Positions 27,953 to 37,013 are shown, counted from the stretch's first letter. The stretch is DNA of 64,000 nucleotides from Streptomyces cyaneofuscatus (GCF_000718135.1 NZ_JOEM01000017.1:1-64000); one strand, 5' to 3'. Notes: generated from the sequence alone by a model not told the origin. Program-made: numbers and translations.

Positions 27953-29002
27953 TCACTGCTCCATCCGCCGGCGGTCCCCGTCGCTCCAGGCCCGGGTGTC
28001 CCGGGGCTCCACGTACGGCTCCTCGTCCTTCGGGTGGCCGCCGGCGATCGCACGCTGGCGGACCATCTCCGCGTCGAACTCCAGCCCCAGGAGGATGGCC
28101 AGGTTGGTGATCCACAGCCACACCAGGAAGACGACCACGCCGGCTAGGGCGCCGTAGGTCTTGTTGTACGAGGCGAAGTTCGCGACGTAGAACGCGAAGC
28201 CGGCCGACGCGGCCAGCCAGATCACCAGGGCCAGGAAGCTGCCCGGCGTCACCCACGTGAATCCGCGGCCCTTGGCGTTCGGCGCGGCCCAGTAGAGGAC
28301 CGCGATCATGACGGTGACGAGCAGGACCAGGACCGGCCACTTCGCGATCGACCAGATGGCCAGGGGAGTGTCCCCGATCCCCAGGGCGGCACCGGCCTGC
28401 CGTGCCAGACCGCCGGAGAAGACCACGATGAGCGCGCTGGCACACGCCAGGATCATCAACGTCACCGTCAGGGCGAGGCGCAGCGGCAGGACCTTCCACA
28501 CCGGCCGGCCCTCGGGCATGTCATAGATGGCGTTCGAGGTGCGGATGAACCCGGCGACGTAACCGGAGGCCGACCACACCGCGACGGCCAGACCCGCGAT
28601 CGCCATGAACGAACCGACACCGGCGTTGCCCTGGAGCTGCTCCACGGCATCACTGATCACGTCCCGGGCGGAACCGGGTGCCAGCTTCCGCAGGTTCTTG
28701 AGGACCTGTTGCGTGGCGGACTCGCCCGCGAGGCCCAGCAGGGACACCAGCACGAGCAGGGCGGGGAACAGCGCCAGCACCCCGTAGTACGTCAGAGCAG
28801 CGGCCCGGTCCGCGAGTTCGTCGTCCTTGAACTCCTTCAGGGTGCCGCGCAGCACCGCCGTCCAGGAGCGCCGGGGCAGCTCGGTGGGACGGTCCGGTGC
28901 CCGCTCCTCCACCTGGTCATCAGGTCCCGCTCGGCCGTCACGGCGTACGTTCCCGCCCGCGTGTTCATCGCCGGGTCCCGGCTGCTTCGGTGCGTCTGTC
29001 AT
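27953..29002 (-). CDS. YihY/BrkB family inner membrane protein
   Basis: 349 residues. After a charged N-terminus of about 55 residues, the core begins DDELADRAAALTYYGVLALFPALLVLVSLLG, the YihY signature, and has six transmembrane helices. SVWSASGYVAGFIRTSNAIYDMPEGRPVWKV and YYGALAGVVVFLVWLWITNLAILLGLEFDAE close the family pattern. Such proteins are conserved in stress-exposed bacteria; transport or membrane roles have been proposed but no function is proven. The start at 29002 is an ATG without a clear ribosome binding site. Confidence 0.9.
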   Translation of the reverse strand: MTDAPKQPGPGDEHAGGNVRRDGRAGPDDQVEERAPDRPTELPRRSWTAVLRGTLKEFKDDELADRAAALTYYGVLALFPALLVLVSLLGLAGESATQQVLKNLRKLAPGSARDVISDAVEQLQGNAGVGSFMAIAGLAVAVWSASGYVAGFIRTSNAIYDMPEGRPVWKVLPLRLALTVTLMILACASALIVVFSGGLARQAGAALGIGDTPLAIWSIAKWPVLVLLVTVMIAVLYWAAPNAKGRGFTWVTPGSFLALVIWLAASAGFAFYVANFASYNKTYGALAGVVVFLVWLWITNLAILLGLEFDAEMVRQRAIAGGHPKDEEPYVEPRDTRAWSDGDRRRMEQ

Positions 29003-29086
29003 ACCCGGCGGGTGTCCACAACGGCGGCACTCATGTGTCCGTGAGGCGCCGGTCCGGGCCGACTTCTGATTGCCGCCGTTCCGCAC

Positions 29087-29110
29087 GCGTGTTCCACGCC
29101 GACGCGGGTA
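29087..29110 (+). promoter_or_regulatory. SigB-type promoter upstream of a sigma factor gene
   Basis: GCGT, 15 bases, GGGTA fits GNNT-N14-16-GGGTA and lies 59 bases upstream of the sigma start at 29169. Autoregulation is known for SigB in S. coelicolor, so a self-promoted promoter is plausible. The consensus is degenerate and chance matches occur. Confidence 0.5.
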
Positions 29111-29168
29111 GACGCAGCCACATGCAGGCGGGATTCCGCGGCAGCGTCCGGCACAGGGAAGGTCCGTA

Positions 29169-30044
29169 ATGTCGATACCCATGGAGGCCACGACCGGGGT
29201 CGCCGCGTCGGCGGTACTCGCGCCCGCGGTACTCCCGCAGATCGACGATCCGCAGAAGATCGCCCCGAAGGACGCCCGGGCGCTGGGAACGCTCTTCTTC
29301 CAGCAGTTGCAGGTCCTCGAAGAAGGCACGCACGAGTACCAGTACGCGCGCAACACCCTCATCGAGATGAACCTGTCGCTGGTGCAGTTCGCCGCGAAGA
29401 GATACCGCAACCGCGGCGACGGCCAGATGGAAGACATCATCCAGGTCGGCACCATCGGCCTGATCAAGGCGATCGACCGCTTCGAGCTGTCGCGTGAGGT
29501 CGAGTTCACCTCCTTCGCGATTCCGTACATCGTCGGTGAGATCAAGCGCTTCTTCCGCGACTCCACGTGGTCCGTCCACGTCCCCCGGCGCTTGCAGGAG
29601 CTGCGGGTCACCCTGGCCAAGGCCAAGGAGGAGCTCACCTCCACCCTGGGCCACGACCCCGGCGTCGCGGAGCTCGCCGCACATCTGGACATCTCCGAGG
29701 AAGAGGTCATCGACGGCCTCGTCGCCTCCAACGGCTACACCGCGGGCTCCATCGACCTCCCGCTCGGCGGGACCGAGCAGGGTGTCTCCGACAGCGGCAC
29801 CAGCTACGCCGACATCACCGGCGACTGCGACCCGGGCATGGAGCTGGTCGAGAACCTCCACGCACTGGCCCCGCTGCTGGAGACCCTGGAGCCCCGCGAC
29901 CGCGAGATCGTGCGGATGCGCTTCGGCCAGGAGATGACCCAGGCTCAGATCGGCGAACACCTGGGCATCTCCCAGATGCATGTCTCCCGGCTGCTCTCGC
30001 GGCTCCTCGCCACGTTGCGGGAAGGCATGCTCACCCAGAACTGA
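29169..30044 (+). CDS. SigB/SigF/SigG-type RNA polymerase sigma factor
   Basis: 291 residues. Region 2 has NLSLVQFAAKRYRNRGDGQMEDIIQVGTIGLIKAIDRFELSREVEFTSFAIPYIVGEIKRFFRDSTWSVHVPRRLQEL, typical of the stress/sporulation branch. Region 3 is KEELTSTLGHDPGVAELAAHLDISEEEV, and region 4 ends EPRDREIVRMRFGQEMTQAQIGEHLGISQMHVSRLLSRLLATL, with the -35-binding helix-turn-helix. GGAAGG lies before the ATG. It faces a RsbW-like kinase across a terminator, and the next stress genes carry SigB-like promoters, so it probably controls the general stress response. Of the three such sigma genes in the window, it is the longest. Confidence 0.95.
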   Translation: MSIPMEATTGVAASAVLAPAVLPQIDDPQKIAPKDARALGTLFFQQLQVLEEGTHEYQYARNTLIEMNLSLVQFAAKRYRNRGDGQMEDIIQVGTIGLIKAIDRFELSREVEFTSFAIPYIVGEIKRFFRDSTWSVHVPRRLQELRVTLAKAKEELTSTLGHDPGVAELAAHLDISEEEVIDGLVASNGYTAGSIDLPLGGTEQGVSDSGTSYADITGDCDPGMELVENLHALAPLLETLEPRDREIVRMRFGQEMTQAQIGEHLGISQMHVSRLLSRLLATLREGMLTQN

Positions 30045-30069
30045 GCCACCGGAACCCGGTCGAAGGTCG

Positions 30070-30112
30070 AAGAAGTATCCCCCGCAGCGGCCCGCTGTGG
30101 GGGATACTTCTT
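30070..30112. terminator. Strong bidirectional terminator
   Basis: AAGAAGTATCCCCC-GCAGCG (30070-30089) pairs with CGCTGT-GGGGGATACTTCTT (30093-30112) with one G-T mismatch and a short loop, ending in TTT. It separates the sigma gene from the convergent kinase gene and is one of the best terminators in the window. Confidence 0.93.
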
Positions 30113-30138
30113 TGTACGGGGACCAGGCTGCGGGAGCC

Positions 30139-30633
30139 CTACCAGGCGGCCGCGGGGCCCGCCGGATCACCCTGCGGGCCGTCGAGCAGTGAGATCTCCA
30201 CGCGTACACGCTTCCCCACGGGTTCGCGGCGCACTTCGAAGCTCTCGCAGACCGCGAGAACGATCTCCAGCCCGTGCTGCCCCATGCGCGTCGGGTCGGC
30301 CTGCCGGCTGGTGGGCAGCACCGAACCCGTGTCCCACATCGTGATGCTCAGCATGCCGTCGCCCGCTTCGAGGTCGAGGAGACACGGGCCCGGCGCGTAC
30401 TTGCAGACGTTGGTGGCCAGCTCGCTCACCACCAGCTGCGTGACATCCATCGCCCGCTCCGACACGGGCAGACCGTGCTGCGCCTGCGCATCCGTCAGGA
30501 AGTCCCGGACGAAGGCCCGGGCCCGGGCGATCTCTCCCGAACCCATGTCGTACGCGGCACTGCCCAGCACGGTGCCCGTACCCGCCGTCCGCCGGTCCTG
30601 TCCGGTCTCTCGGTCCGTCATCAGCAGTTCCAC
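30139..30633 (-). CDS. RsbW/SpoIIAB-like anti-sigma serine kinase (HATPase)
   Basis: About 164 residues. The GHKL ATP-binding fold shows the N box SELATNVCKYA, the G1 box WDTGSVLP and the G2-like MGQHGLEIVLAV. Lid sequences are compact, as in the RsbW-type anti-sigma kinases common in Streptomyces. The GTG at 30633 has GGGGGA upstream; starts at 30621 (ATG) and 30663 (GTG) are also possible. It faces the sigma factor, so it might bind a SigB-type factor, but many such proteins in Streptomyces have other partners. Confidence 0.85.
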   Translation of the reverse strand: MELLMTDRETGQDRRTAGTGTVLGSAAYDMGSGEIARARAFVRDFLTDAQAQHGLPVSERAMDVTQLVVSELATNVCKYAPGPCLLDLEAGDGMLSITMWDTGSVLPTSRQADPTRMGQHGLEIVLAVCESFEVRREPVGKRVRVEISLLDGPQGDPAGPAAAW

Positions 30634-30795
30634 GTCGTGTCCCCCGTCGGCCAGCTGCACCACACAGCTCTCAAGCTCTCAAACGCAACCCGCCTACCCG
30701 CCGCCACACGTTTCAGTCCCGGGTCAGTCCCAGGAAATTGTCAGCTTCGGGCCACCGGTACGCCGCCTGCAGCATTCCGGTGCCCAACGGGCCCA

Positions 30796-30823
30796 GGGGG
30801 GAGGGCCGATCGGCCCTCCCCCC
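30796..30823. promoter_or_regulatory. 28-base perfect palindrome
   Basis: GGGGGGAGGGCCGA (30796-30809) is perfectly complementary to TCGGCCCTCCCCCC (30810-30823) without a spacer. It lies about 80 bases upstream of the universal stress gene and can be either a terminator for the region to its left or an operator; without a U-tract the choice is open. Confidence 0.6.
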
Positions 30824-30900
30824 GGACCGGCCCCGCCCGTGATGCTGGTTCCAGCGGCCGGCCGAGGGGTCGGTTCGCACGGACGTACGGAGGCAGACTC

Positions 30901-31770
30901 GTGAAGAAGGCCGTGGTCGTAGGGGTGGACGGTTCGCCGGAGAGTCTGGCGGCGGCCGACTGGGCGGCGCGCGAGGCGTCCCTGCGGGGCCTGCCGCTGC
31001 GCATCGTGCACGCCTGGCTCTGGCAGCCGCTGGACATCCCCCTCGTACAGAACCGGGAGGCGGAGGCCCAGGCCGCCCGTGCCGTGCTGCGGGAGGCCGA
31101 GGACCAGGTGGCCGGGCGGTACCCCGAACTGTCCGTCTCCAGCCGGGTGCTGCCCGAGACGGCGGTCGTGGCGCTGCTGGCCGAGGCCGAGCGGTCCGCG
31201 CTGCTCTGCCTGGGGACCCGGGGGCACGGGGCCCTGCTCGGCTTCCTCCTCGGCTCCTACGGGCAGCAGGTGATCGCCGGGGCGAACGGTCCGGTCGTCT
31301 CCGTCCGGGCGTACGACGGTGAGTACCCGGTCCGCGAGAACGGCGAGGTCGTCGTCGGCCAGCAGGGCACCCCCGACGACAGCGCGGACGTGCTCGGCTT
31401 CGCCTTCGAGGCCGCTTCCGTACGGGGAGTCCCGCTGCGCGCGGTCCGCGCCTGGAGCCTGCCGCCCGTCTACACCTGGAGCGCCTCCCTGGCCCTCGCC
31501 GACGCCTCGGGAGGGCTGGAGCCCTTCGAGCGCAAGGCGCTCCAGGAGGCCCTGGCCCCGTGGCGCGAGAAGTACCCCGAGGTCCGGGTCACGGAGCACG
31601 TCGAGATGGGCAGCGCCGGACAGGTTCTGGTGGAGGAGTCCGCCGAGGCGCAGCTGATGGTGGTCGGGCGGCGCGCCCGCCGGGCCCCGATCGGCACCCG
31701 GATCGGCTCGGCCGCCCACGCGGTCCTGCACCACGCCCGCTGCCCCGTCGCCGTGGTCCCGCACGCCTGA
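30901..31770 (+). CDS. Two-domain universal stress protein (UspA family)
   Basis: 289 residues, two tandem Usp domains. Domain 1 (1-145) begins KAVVVGVDGSPESLAAADWAAREA and has the ATP-loop GTRGHGALLGFLLGSYGQQVIAGANGPVVSV. Domain 2 (150-289) ends LMVVGRRARRAPIGTRIGSAAHAVLHHARCPVAVVPHA, with a looser ATP loop. The GTG start follows GGAGG by seven bases. It sits next to a DevS/DevR-type sensor kinase and response regulator, the arrangement known for hypoxia/dormancy regulons in mycobacteria and Streptomyces. It may bind ATP and adjust metabolism in stress. Confidence 0.92.
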   Translation: MKKAVVVGVDGSPESLAAADWAAREASLRGLPLRIVHAWLWQPLDIPLVQNREAEAQAARAVLREAEDQVAGRYPELSVSSRVLPETAVVALLAEAERSALLCLGTRGHGALLGFLLGSYGQQVIAGANGPVVSVRAYDGEYPVRENGEVVVGQQGTPDDSADVLGFAFEAASVRGVPLRAVRAWSLPPVYTWSASLALADASGGLEPFERKALQEALAPWREKYPEVRVTEHVEMGSAGQVLVEESAEAQLMVVGRRARRAPIGTRIGSAAHAVLHHARCPVAVVPHA

Positions 31771-31837
31771 CGCCTCCCCCCCCCCGGGCCCGCACGCCTG
31801 ACGCCCGCCGTCCGCAGGCCCGACCGCTCCCGTCCCC
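31758..31837 (+). repeat. Short imperfect tandem repeats after usp
   Basis: CCCGCACGCCTGACGCC occurs at the end of usp and again about 31 bases downstream, and a third diverged copy (CCCCGCACGCCCGACC) follows, with poly-C between. The first copy covers the last codons of usp. It looks like local slippage duplication and carries no clear function. Confidence 0.6.
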
Positions 31838-31868
31838 GCACGCCCGACCACCCCGTCCCCGCGCGACG

Positions 31869-31898
31869 AGCCCGCCCTGCCTCCCCGCAGGGCGGGCT
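31869..31898. terminator. Terminator after usp
   Basis: AGCCCGCCCTGC (31869-31880) pairs perfectly with GCAGGGCGGGCT (31887-31898) with a 6-base loop, before the sensor kinase gene. It should end usp transcripts, so the kinase probably has its own promoter in the 72 bases that follow. Confidence 0.85.
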
Positions 31899-31970
31899 CC
31901 GGCGCATGACGGCCGGGGCGGCCCTCTAGAGTGGCGCGGTAGATGACGGGGCGGAGGGGAAGAGGGCGCT

Positions 31971-33704
31971 GTGGGGGATGAGCAGCCGCTGTCGCGGATG
32001 CCTCAGATGCGGCTGGACGAGCTGCTGGAGGAGTTGCAGGCGAGGATCAACGCCGCCCGGGGGACCCGCGACCGGGTGCACAGCCTGCTGGAGGCCGTCG
32101 TCTCCGTGGGCCGCGAACTGGACCTCTCCCAGGTGCTCCGCCGCATCGTCGAGGCCGGCGCGCACCTCGTGGACGCGCAGTACGGGGCGCTCGGCGTGAT
32201 CGGACCCGACGGACGGAGCCTGTCCCAGTTCCTCACCTCCGGGATGACGGCGGAGCAGCGGCAGCTGATCGGACCGCTCCCGGCCGGGCACGGCCTCCTC
32301 GGTGAGCTGATCCGGCATCCCGAGCCCCTGCGGCTGAGCGAACTGGGCACGCACGAGGCCTCGTTCGGCTTTCCCGAACACCATCCGCCGATGCGTACGT
32401 TCCTCGGCGTGCCGATCCGCGTACGCGACGAGGTCTTCGGGAACCTCTACCTCACCGACAAGCGCGACGGCCTTGACTTCGACGCGGAGGACGAGTCCGT
32501 GATCACCACCCTTGCGGTGGCGGCCGGAGTGGCGATCGACAACGCCCGCCTGTACGAGAGCGCGCAGCGCCGGCACCGCTGGCTGCGGGCCGGCGCCGAG
32601 GTCACCAACCACCTGCTGTCGGGCGACGCCCGCCAGGACGTGCTGGAACTGATCGCGCGACGGGCCGGCGAGATCACCGGCGCCCGCCTGGCGGAGGTGT
32701 CCTCGCCCGTCCCCGGCACCGGCGACCTGATCGTGGAGCTCTCCGTCGCGCTGTCGGAGGGCGAGGACGGGGGCGACGGCGAGGGCGACGACGGCCTCCA
32801 GGGCCGCGTCGTACCGGTCGACGGCACGCTGGCCGGTACCGCCTCGGCGGCGGGCACCCAGGTGGTCTCCGCCTGCCTGGGAAAGGACCCCCGCTTCCTC
32901 GCCGACCCCCACCTGGCCGCAGGCCCGGGCCCCGCGGTCGCCGTTCCGCTGGGGGCGGCCGGAGCGGACGTCCTGCTGCTGGTCCGCGCGGTCGGCGAAC
33001 CCGTCTTCACCGAGGCGGACCTGGAGCCGCTGCTCGCCTTCGCGGGGCAGGCGGCGCTCGCCCTGGAACTGGCCGTACGCAGGCGGGACGCCGAGCACGT
33101 CGCGCTCCTGGAGGACCGGGACCGCATCGCCCGCGACCTCCACGACCTGGCGATCCAGCGCCTCTTCGCGACCGGGATGACGCTCCAGAGCACCGCCCGG
33201 CTGATCGAGCACACCGGAGCGGCCGAGCGGGTGGCCCGGGCCGTCGACGACCTGGACGAGACCATCAAGATCATCAGGTCCACCATCTTCGGCCTGCGGG
33301 CCCGCGACGACGGCCCCGCCTCCAGCCTGCGCGCCCGGGCCTCCCGCACGGTGGGAGACGCGGTCACCTCGCTCGGCTTCCCGCCCCGGCTCAGCATGGA
33401 GGGCCTCCTCGACACCGACGTACCCCTCGATGTGGCCGAGCACGTGGTGGCGGCGCTCGGCGAACTCCTCAGCAACGCGGCCCGCCACGCGCACGCCGGC
33501 CGGGTCGAGGTCAGCCTGAAGGCGACGGCGGACGAGGTGCGCCTGACGGTCTCCGACAACGGCACGGGCATCCCGGAACAGAGCCGCCGCAGCGGCCTGG
33601 ACAACCTCGCCGAGCGCGCCCGCCAGGCGGGCGGGACCCTGGAGCTGTCGACGCCCGACGGCGGCGGCAGCCGGCTGGTCTGGCGCGCCCCGCTGAGCCC
33701 GTAG
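31971..33704 (+). CDS. DevS/OsdK-like GAF-domain sensor histidine kinase
   Basis: 577 residues, soluble. Two GAF domains (about 55-200 and 215-360) precede a HisKA_3 dimerisation/phosphotransfer domain with the acceptor His391 in DRIARDLHDLAIQRLFATG, then the HATPase (ELLSNAARHAHA, VSDNGTGIPE, SGLDNLAERARQAGG). GAF-A contains EHHPPMRTFLGVPIRVRDEVFGNLYLTDKR, close to the haem-GAF of mycobacterial DosS/DosT, so oxygen/NO/redox sensing is likely. The GTG at 31971 follows AGAGGG. The response regulator is 108 bases downstream. Haem binding is inferred, not shown. Confidence 0.9.
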   Translation: MGDEQPLSRMPQMRLDELLEELQARINAARGTRDRVHSLLEAVVSVGRELDLSQVLRRIVEAGAHLVDAQYGALGVIGPDGRSLSQFLTSGMTAEQRQLIGPLPAGHGLLGELIRHPEPLRLSELGTHEASFGFPEHHPPMRTFLGVPIRVRDEVFGNLYLTDKRDGLDFDAEDESVITTLAVAAGVAIDNARLYESAQRRHRWLRAGAEVTNHLLSGDARQDVLELIARRAGEITGARLAEVSSPVPGTGDLIVELSVALSEGEDGGDGEGDDGLQGRVVPVDGTLAGTASAAGTQVVSACLGKDPRFLADPHLAAGPGPAVAVPLGAAGADVLLLVRAVGEPVFTEADLEPLLAFAGQAALALELAVRRRDAEHVALLEDRDRIARDLHDLAIQRLFATGMTLQSTARLIEHTGAAERVARAVDDLDETIKIIRSTIFGLRARDDGPASSLRARASRTVGDAVTSLGFPPRLSMEGLLDTDVPLDVAEHVVAALGELLSNAARHAHAGRVEVSLKATADEVRLTVSDNGTGIPEQSRRSGLDNLAERARQAGGTLELSTPDGGGSRLVWRAPLSP

Positions 33705-33812
33705 GCCGGCGGCCGATGAGGGCCGACCGGCCCTGTTCGCAGGCCTCGGCGGTAGGGCACGATCGTCACAGCCCGCCGCGGTGGGCACGGACGAGAGATG
33801 ACGGAGCGTGTG

Positions 33813-34493
33813 ATGACGGACAGCGGTACGGGCGCCGACGGGAAGGCCCCGGTGACGGTCTTCCTCCTCGACGACCACGAAGTGGTGCGCCGGGGCGTGC
33901 ACGACCTGCTGGACGCCGAACCCGACCTGACCGTCGTCGGTGAGGCGGGCACCGTGGCCCAGGCCCTCGCCCGGGTCCCGGCCCTGCGCCCCCAGGTCGC
34001 GGTCCTGGACATCCGCCTGCCCGACGGGGACGGCGTGAGCGTCTGCCGTGAACTGCGCTCCCGGATGCCCGGCCTTGCCTGCCTGATGCTGACGTCCTTC
34101 GACGACGAGGAGGCGCTGCTCGACGCGATCGTGGCGGGCGCCTCCGGCTACGTACTGAAGCAGATCACCGGCACCGACCTCGTCCAGGCCGTACGGACGG
34201 TCGCCTCCGGCCGGTCGATGCTCGACCCCGGTGCGACCGCCCGCGTGATGGCCCGCCTCCGCGACGACGCCACCCAGGACGACCGGCCCTCGGGGGTGGC
34301 GGCGCTGACCGCCCGGGAGCAGGACATCCTCGCGCTCATCGGCGAAGGGCTCACCAACCGCGAGATCGGCCTGCGGCTCCACCTCGCCGAGAAGACGGTG
34401 AAGAACAACATCTCCCGCATCCTGGCCAAGCTCGGCGTCGAACGCCGTGTCCAGGCCGCGGTCCTCGCCACGGAGGCCCGACGGCCCGGCTGA
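33813..34493 (+). CDS. DevR/OsdR-like NarL-family response regulator
   Basis: 226 residues. The receiver has [13 protein letters not shown] (acidic pocket), the phosphate acceptor Asp66 in [10 protein letters not shown], and Lys in YVLKQI. The LuxR-type helix-turn-helix is [55 protein letters not shown]. This closely resembles DosR, including the long linker. The ATG at 33813 is favoured by GGAG six bases upstream; 33798 is an in-frame alternative. Partner of the upstream kinase, likely activating usp and other dormancy-type genes. Confidence 0.9.
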   Translation: MTDSGTGADGKAPVTVFLLDDHEVVRRGVHDLLDAEPDLTVVGEAGTVAQALARVPALRPQVAVLDIRLPDGDGVSVCRELRSRMPGLACLMLTSFDDEEALLDAIVAGASGYVLKQITGTDLVQAVRTVASGRSMLDPGATARVMARLRDDATQDDRPSGVAALTAREQDILALIGEGLTNREIGLRLHLAEKTVKNNISRILAKLGVERRVQAAVLATEARRPG

Positions 34494-34508
34494 CCTTCTG
34501 ACCCGCCC

Positions 34509-36131
34509 TCACCTCAGGCCTCCCCGCCCGCGCCGGCTCATCATCCGCTGTGCGGTGCTCAGTACGGTGGCGGTCGCGCGGGTCGAACGCAGGGCGGCCC
34601 GGGCCGCGTTGGCGCCCGGGGCGCCGTGGACGCCGCCGCCCGGGTGGGCGGAGGCCGAGGCCAGGTACAGCCCCTTCACCGGGGTCTCGGGGCGGCCCGT
34701 GCCCGGCACCGGGCGGAACACCAGCTGCTGGTGCATCGCCGCCGTGCCCCCGTTGATCGCGCCGTGGTGGAGGTTGCGGTCGGCTGCCTGAAGTGTGGGT
34801 GGTGCCAGGATCCGCCGGGCCAGGACGCGGCCGCGGAAGCCGGGAGCGTACCGCTCCACCTGCTCCTCCACCCGGTCCGCCATCCTCTCCTGCTCGTCCC
34901 GGCCCCACGCGCCGGACAGGCCGTCCGCCCCGGCGTCCGCCTTCACGCTGTTGGGGACATGGGTGTAGGCCCAGGCCGACTCGGTGCCCCGGGGCGAACG
35001 GGTCGCGTCCGCCGTGGTCATCTGCCCGAAGAGGAGGAAGGGGCGGTCCGGGACCAGTCCGCGTGCGATCTGGGAGGCCCACCGGCTGAGCTCGTCGACG
35101 CCCTCCGCCAGGTGCACGGTCCCCGCCGTGGCCGCTGCCGGGCTGTCCCACGGGACGGGGGCGTTCAGCGCCCAGTCCACCTTGAACGTGGCGAAGTCCC
35201 ACTGGAACCGCCGCATGTCGTCGAGGAGCCGGTCCGGCAGATGCTCCGCGGCGACCAGCGACCCGTACAGGCTGGGGGCGGACACATCGGCGAGGACCGC
35301 CCGGCGGGCCTGGAGCGTGTCCCCGGACGCGGTACGGATCCCCACGGCCCGGCCCTGCCGGACGACGACCTCGCTCACCCGCTGTCCGCACCTCACCTTT
35401 CCCCCGCGTGCCTCCAACCGCCTGACCAGGGCCGCGGTGAGGGCGCCGGCGCCCCCGACCGGGACCGGAAAGCCGTGGGCCTGCCCCAGCATGGACATCA
35501 GCCAGCCGAAGCCGCCGCTGCCCGCCGCCTCGGGAGCCAGATCCGCGTGCAGCGCGTTGCCGGCGAGCAGGAGCCGGCCGCCCTCGCCGGTGAACTCCTC
35601 CTCGCCGAGCCTGCGTACGGGAAGGAGAAGGCTGCGGGCCAGCCGCAGCCCGCCCGCCGCCCGCAGCCGGGCGAGCAGCTTCCCGCCGGCGAGGACCGGC
35701 GGGAACGGGGAGAAGAGCGAGGCGACGATGTCGTCGCCCAGCCGGTCCCAGACACCGCACAGGTCCAGCCAGCCCTGCCCGTCGCCGGGGGCGAAGCCGT
35801 CGAGGGCCTCGGCGGTGGCCGCCCGGTCGCGGTCCAGCACGGCACACCTGCCGTCCAGGAGAGGGTGGGCGAGCACCCGGGGAGCACGGCTCCAGCGGAG
35901 CCCCTCCCGTTCGAGGTGCAGCGCCGCCAGCACGGGGGAGACCGCCGCCAGTGGGTAGAACGAGCTGAACAGGTCGTTGACGTAGGCCGGATGGACCTGC
36001 CGGTCACTGCGGACCGCGCCACCCGGCTCGTCCTGTTCTTCCAGGACCTCCACCGACCAGCCGGCGTCCGCCAGCACATTGGCGGCCACCAGGCCGTTGG
36101 GACCGCTTCCGATCACTACCGCGTCGACCAT
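34509..36131 (-). CDS. CrtI-like FAD-dependent oxidoreductase
   Basis: 540 residues. It begins VDAVVIGSGPNGLVAANVLADAGWSVEVLEEQDEPGGAVRSD, a dinucleotide fold plus the EPGG amine-oxidase/desaturase motif, and ends with GLYLASASAHPGGGVHGAPGANAARAAL, typical of phytoene desaturase-like proteins. AHGFPVPVGGAGALTAALVRRLEARGGKVR is the middle block. In Streptomyces such proteins are annotated as carotenoid-like dehydrogenases, but no other carotenoid genes are near, so the substrate is unknown. The SRPBCC gene lies 48 bases upstream and may be in the same operon. Confidence 0.85.
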   Translation of the reverse strand: MVDAVVIGSGPNGLVAANVLADAGWSVEVLEEQDEPGGAVRSDRQVHPAYVNDLFSSFYPLAAVSPVLAALHLEREGLRWSRAPRVLAHPLLDGRCAVLDRDRAATAEALDGFAPGDGQGWLDLCGVWDRLGDDIVASLFSPFPPVLAGGKLLARLRAAGGLRLARSLLLPVRRLGEEEFTGEGGRLLLAGNALHADLAPEAAGSGGFGWLMSMLGQAHGFPVPVGGAGALTAALVRRLEARGGKVRCGQRVSEVVVRQGRAVGIRTASGDTLQARRAVLADVSAPSLYGSLVAAEHLPDRLLDDMRRFQWDFATFKVDWALNAPVPWDSPAAATAGTVHLAEGVDELSRWASQIARGLVPDRPFLLFGQMTTADATRSPRGTESAWAYTHVPNSVKADAGADGLSGAWGRDEQERMADRVEEQVERYAPGFRGRVLARRILAPPTLQAADRNLHHGAINGGTAAMHQQLVFRPVPGTGRPETPVKGLYLASASAHPGGGVHGAPGANAARAALRSTRATATVLSTAQRMMSRRGRGGLR

Positions 36132-36179
36132 GGCACCGCCCTTCGGCCGGGAGCACGCGCACGAGGCGGAAGCCCCGGA

Positions 36180-36662
36180 TCAGTCGGCGGCCGGTGCGGT
36201 GGCACGCCTGCCCCCGTGCGGCTCCGGGGCCGTCACCCGTTCCACCAGCCGGGCGAGGCGCGCCAGCATGGTGCGGTGGCGGAGCTGGAGCACGGTGTCG
36301 AGCAGGGGATTGTGCAGCGTGCCGCCGAGGCCGCGCAGCGGGTGCTCGTCGACGATCACGAGGGTCCGCTCGCCCCACGGCCGGATGTCGAAGGCGATAC
36401 GGGCCGTCCCCCAGGGGCCGCCCTCCGCCTCCAGCTCCAGCGTGCCCGGCCGGTCGATGTACCGGACGACGGTGCGCCCGGCGAACCGCTTGGGCCCCAC
36501 ATGGACGTGGTAGGTGATGGAGGCGCCGCTCTCGGGCCAACGGCCGCTCTCAGGGCGGGAATCGGAGGTCCCGACCACCCATTCCCCGTACAGGGTCTCG
36601 TCCTCCAGGACCGACCAGACCGCGGTCGGCGGCCGGTCGATGAGGTGGTGCCGTACGGCCAT
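36180..36662 (-). CDS. SRPBCC (START-like) lipid/polyketide-binding protein
   Basis: 160 residues starting MAVRHHLIDRPPTAVWSVLEDETLYGEWVVGTSDSRP. This is the classical START/SRPBCC beginning, with later HVHVGPKRFAGRTVVRYIDRPGTLELEAEGGPWGTARIAFDIRPWGERTLVIVDEHPLRG. The fold makes a deep hydrophobic pocket for lipids or polyketide intermediates. AGGAAG lies just before the ATG. It precedes the CrtI-like gene and may bind its substrate. Substrate not identifiable. Confidence 0.82.
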   Translation of the reverse strand: MAVRHHLIDRPPTAVWSVLEDETLYGEWVVGTSDSRPESGRWPESGASITYHVHVGPKRFAGRTVVRYIDRPGTLELEAEGGPWGTARIAFDIRPWGERTLVIVDEHPLRGLGGTLHNPLLDTVLQLRHRTMLARLARLVERVTAPEPHGGRRATAPAAD

Positions 36663-36791
36663 GATCTTCCTCGCTTCGCACAGCGGACGATCCGTTCCCG
36701 CCTGCAATTGTGCCCTGCGCCGGGCGGTCCCGCCGCTCGGTGGGAGGCATCGCCGCCGGGGTTCAAACGTGAGGCCGGGACCGGGCTCCCG

Positions 36792-37013
36792 TCACAGAAG
36801 CAGGGCGTAGAAGCGGAAGAAGGCGGCCACCAGTACGGCGACCGTGACGATGGCGATCAGCGGCGCCGTGGCCCACCCCCGGGGTGGCGCGTGGCGCGGC
36901 CCCGCTTCCGAGGTGCTGCCCTCGGCGGGGGGAGTCTCACCGGGAGGGACGGAGCCACCCGGTTCCAGGCCGGGGGTGTCGCGGGGATCGGGGTCGGGGT
37001 TTCCGGTGCTCAT
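36792..37013 (-). CDS. DUF6480-like small membrane protein
   Basis: 73 residues. The N-terminus MSTGNPDPDPRDTPGLEPGGSVPPGETPPAEGSTSEAG is the family signature, and a single transmembrane helix (ATAPLIAIVTVAVLVAAFF) lies near the C-terminus. The ORF was chosen for the ATG at 37013, which is preceded by a weak site. DUF6480 proteins are frequent in Streptomyces stress regions and of unknown function. The gene is divergent from the CBS-domain gene at 37173. Confidence 0.85.
   Translation of the reverse strand: MSTGNPDPDPRDTPGLEPGGSVPPGETPPAEGSTSEAGPRHAPPRGWATAPLIAIVTVAVLVAAFFRFYALLL

Noticed and set aside
29001..29030. GGGTAT on the minus strand at the BrkB start
   Set aside because: The -35 part lacks the required G at any of the allowed spacings, and the element includes the start codon.
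31926..34382. 818-residue open frame antisense to the sensor kinase
   Set aside because: No domains; the plus-strand kinase and regulator are complete.
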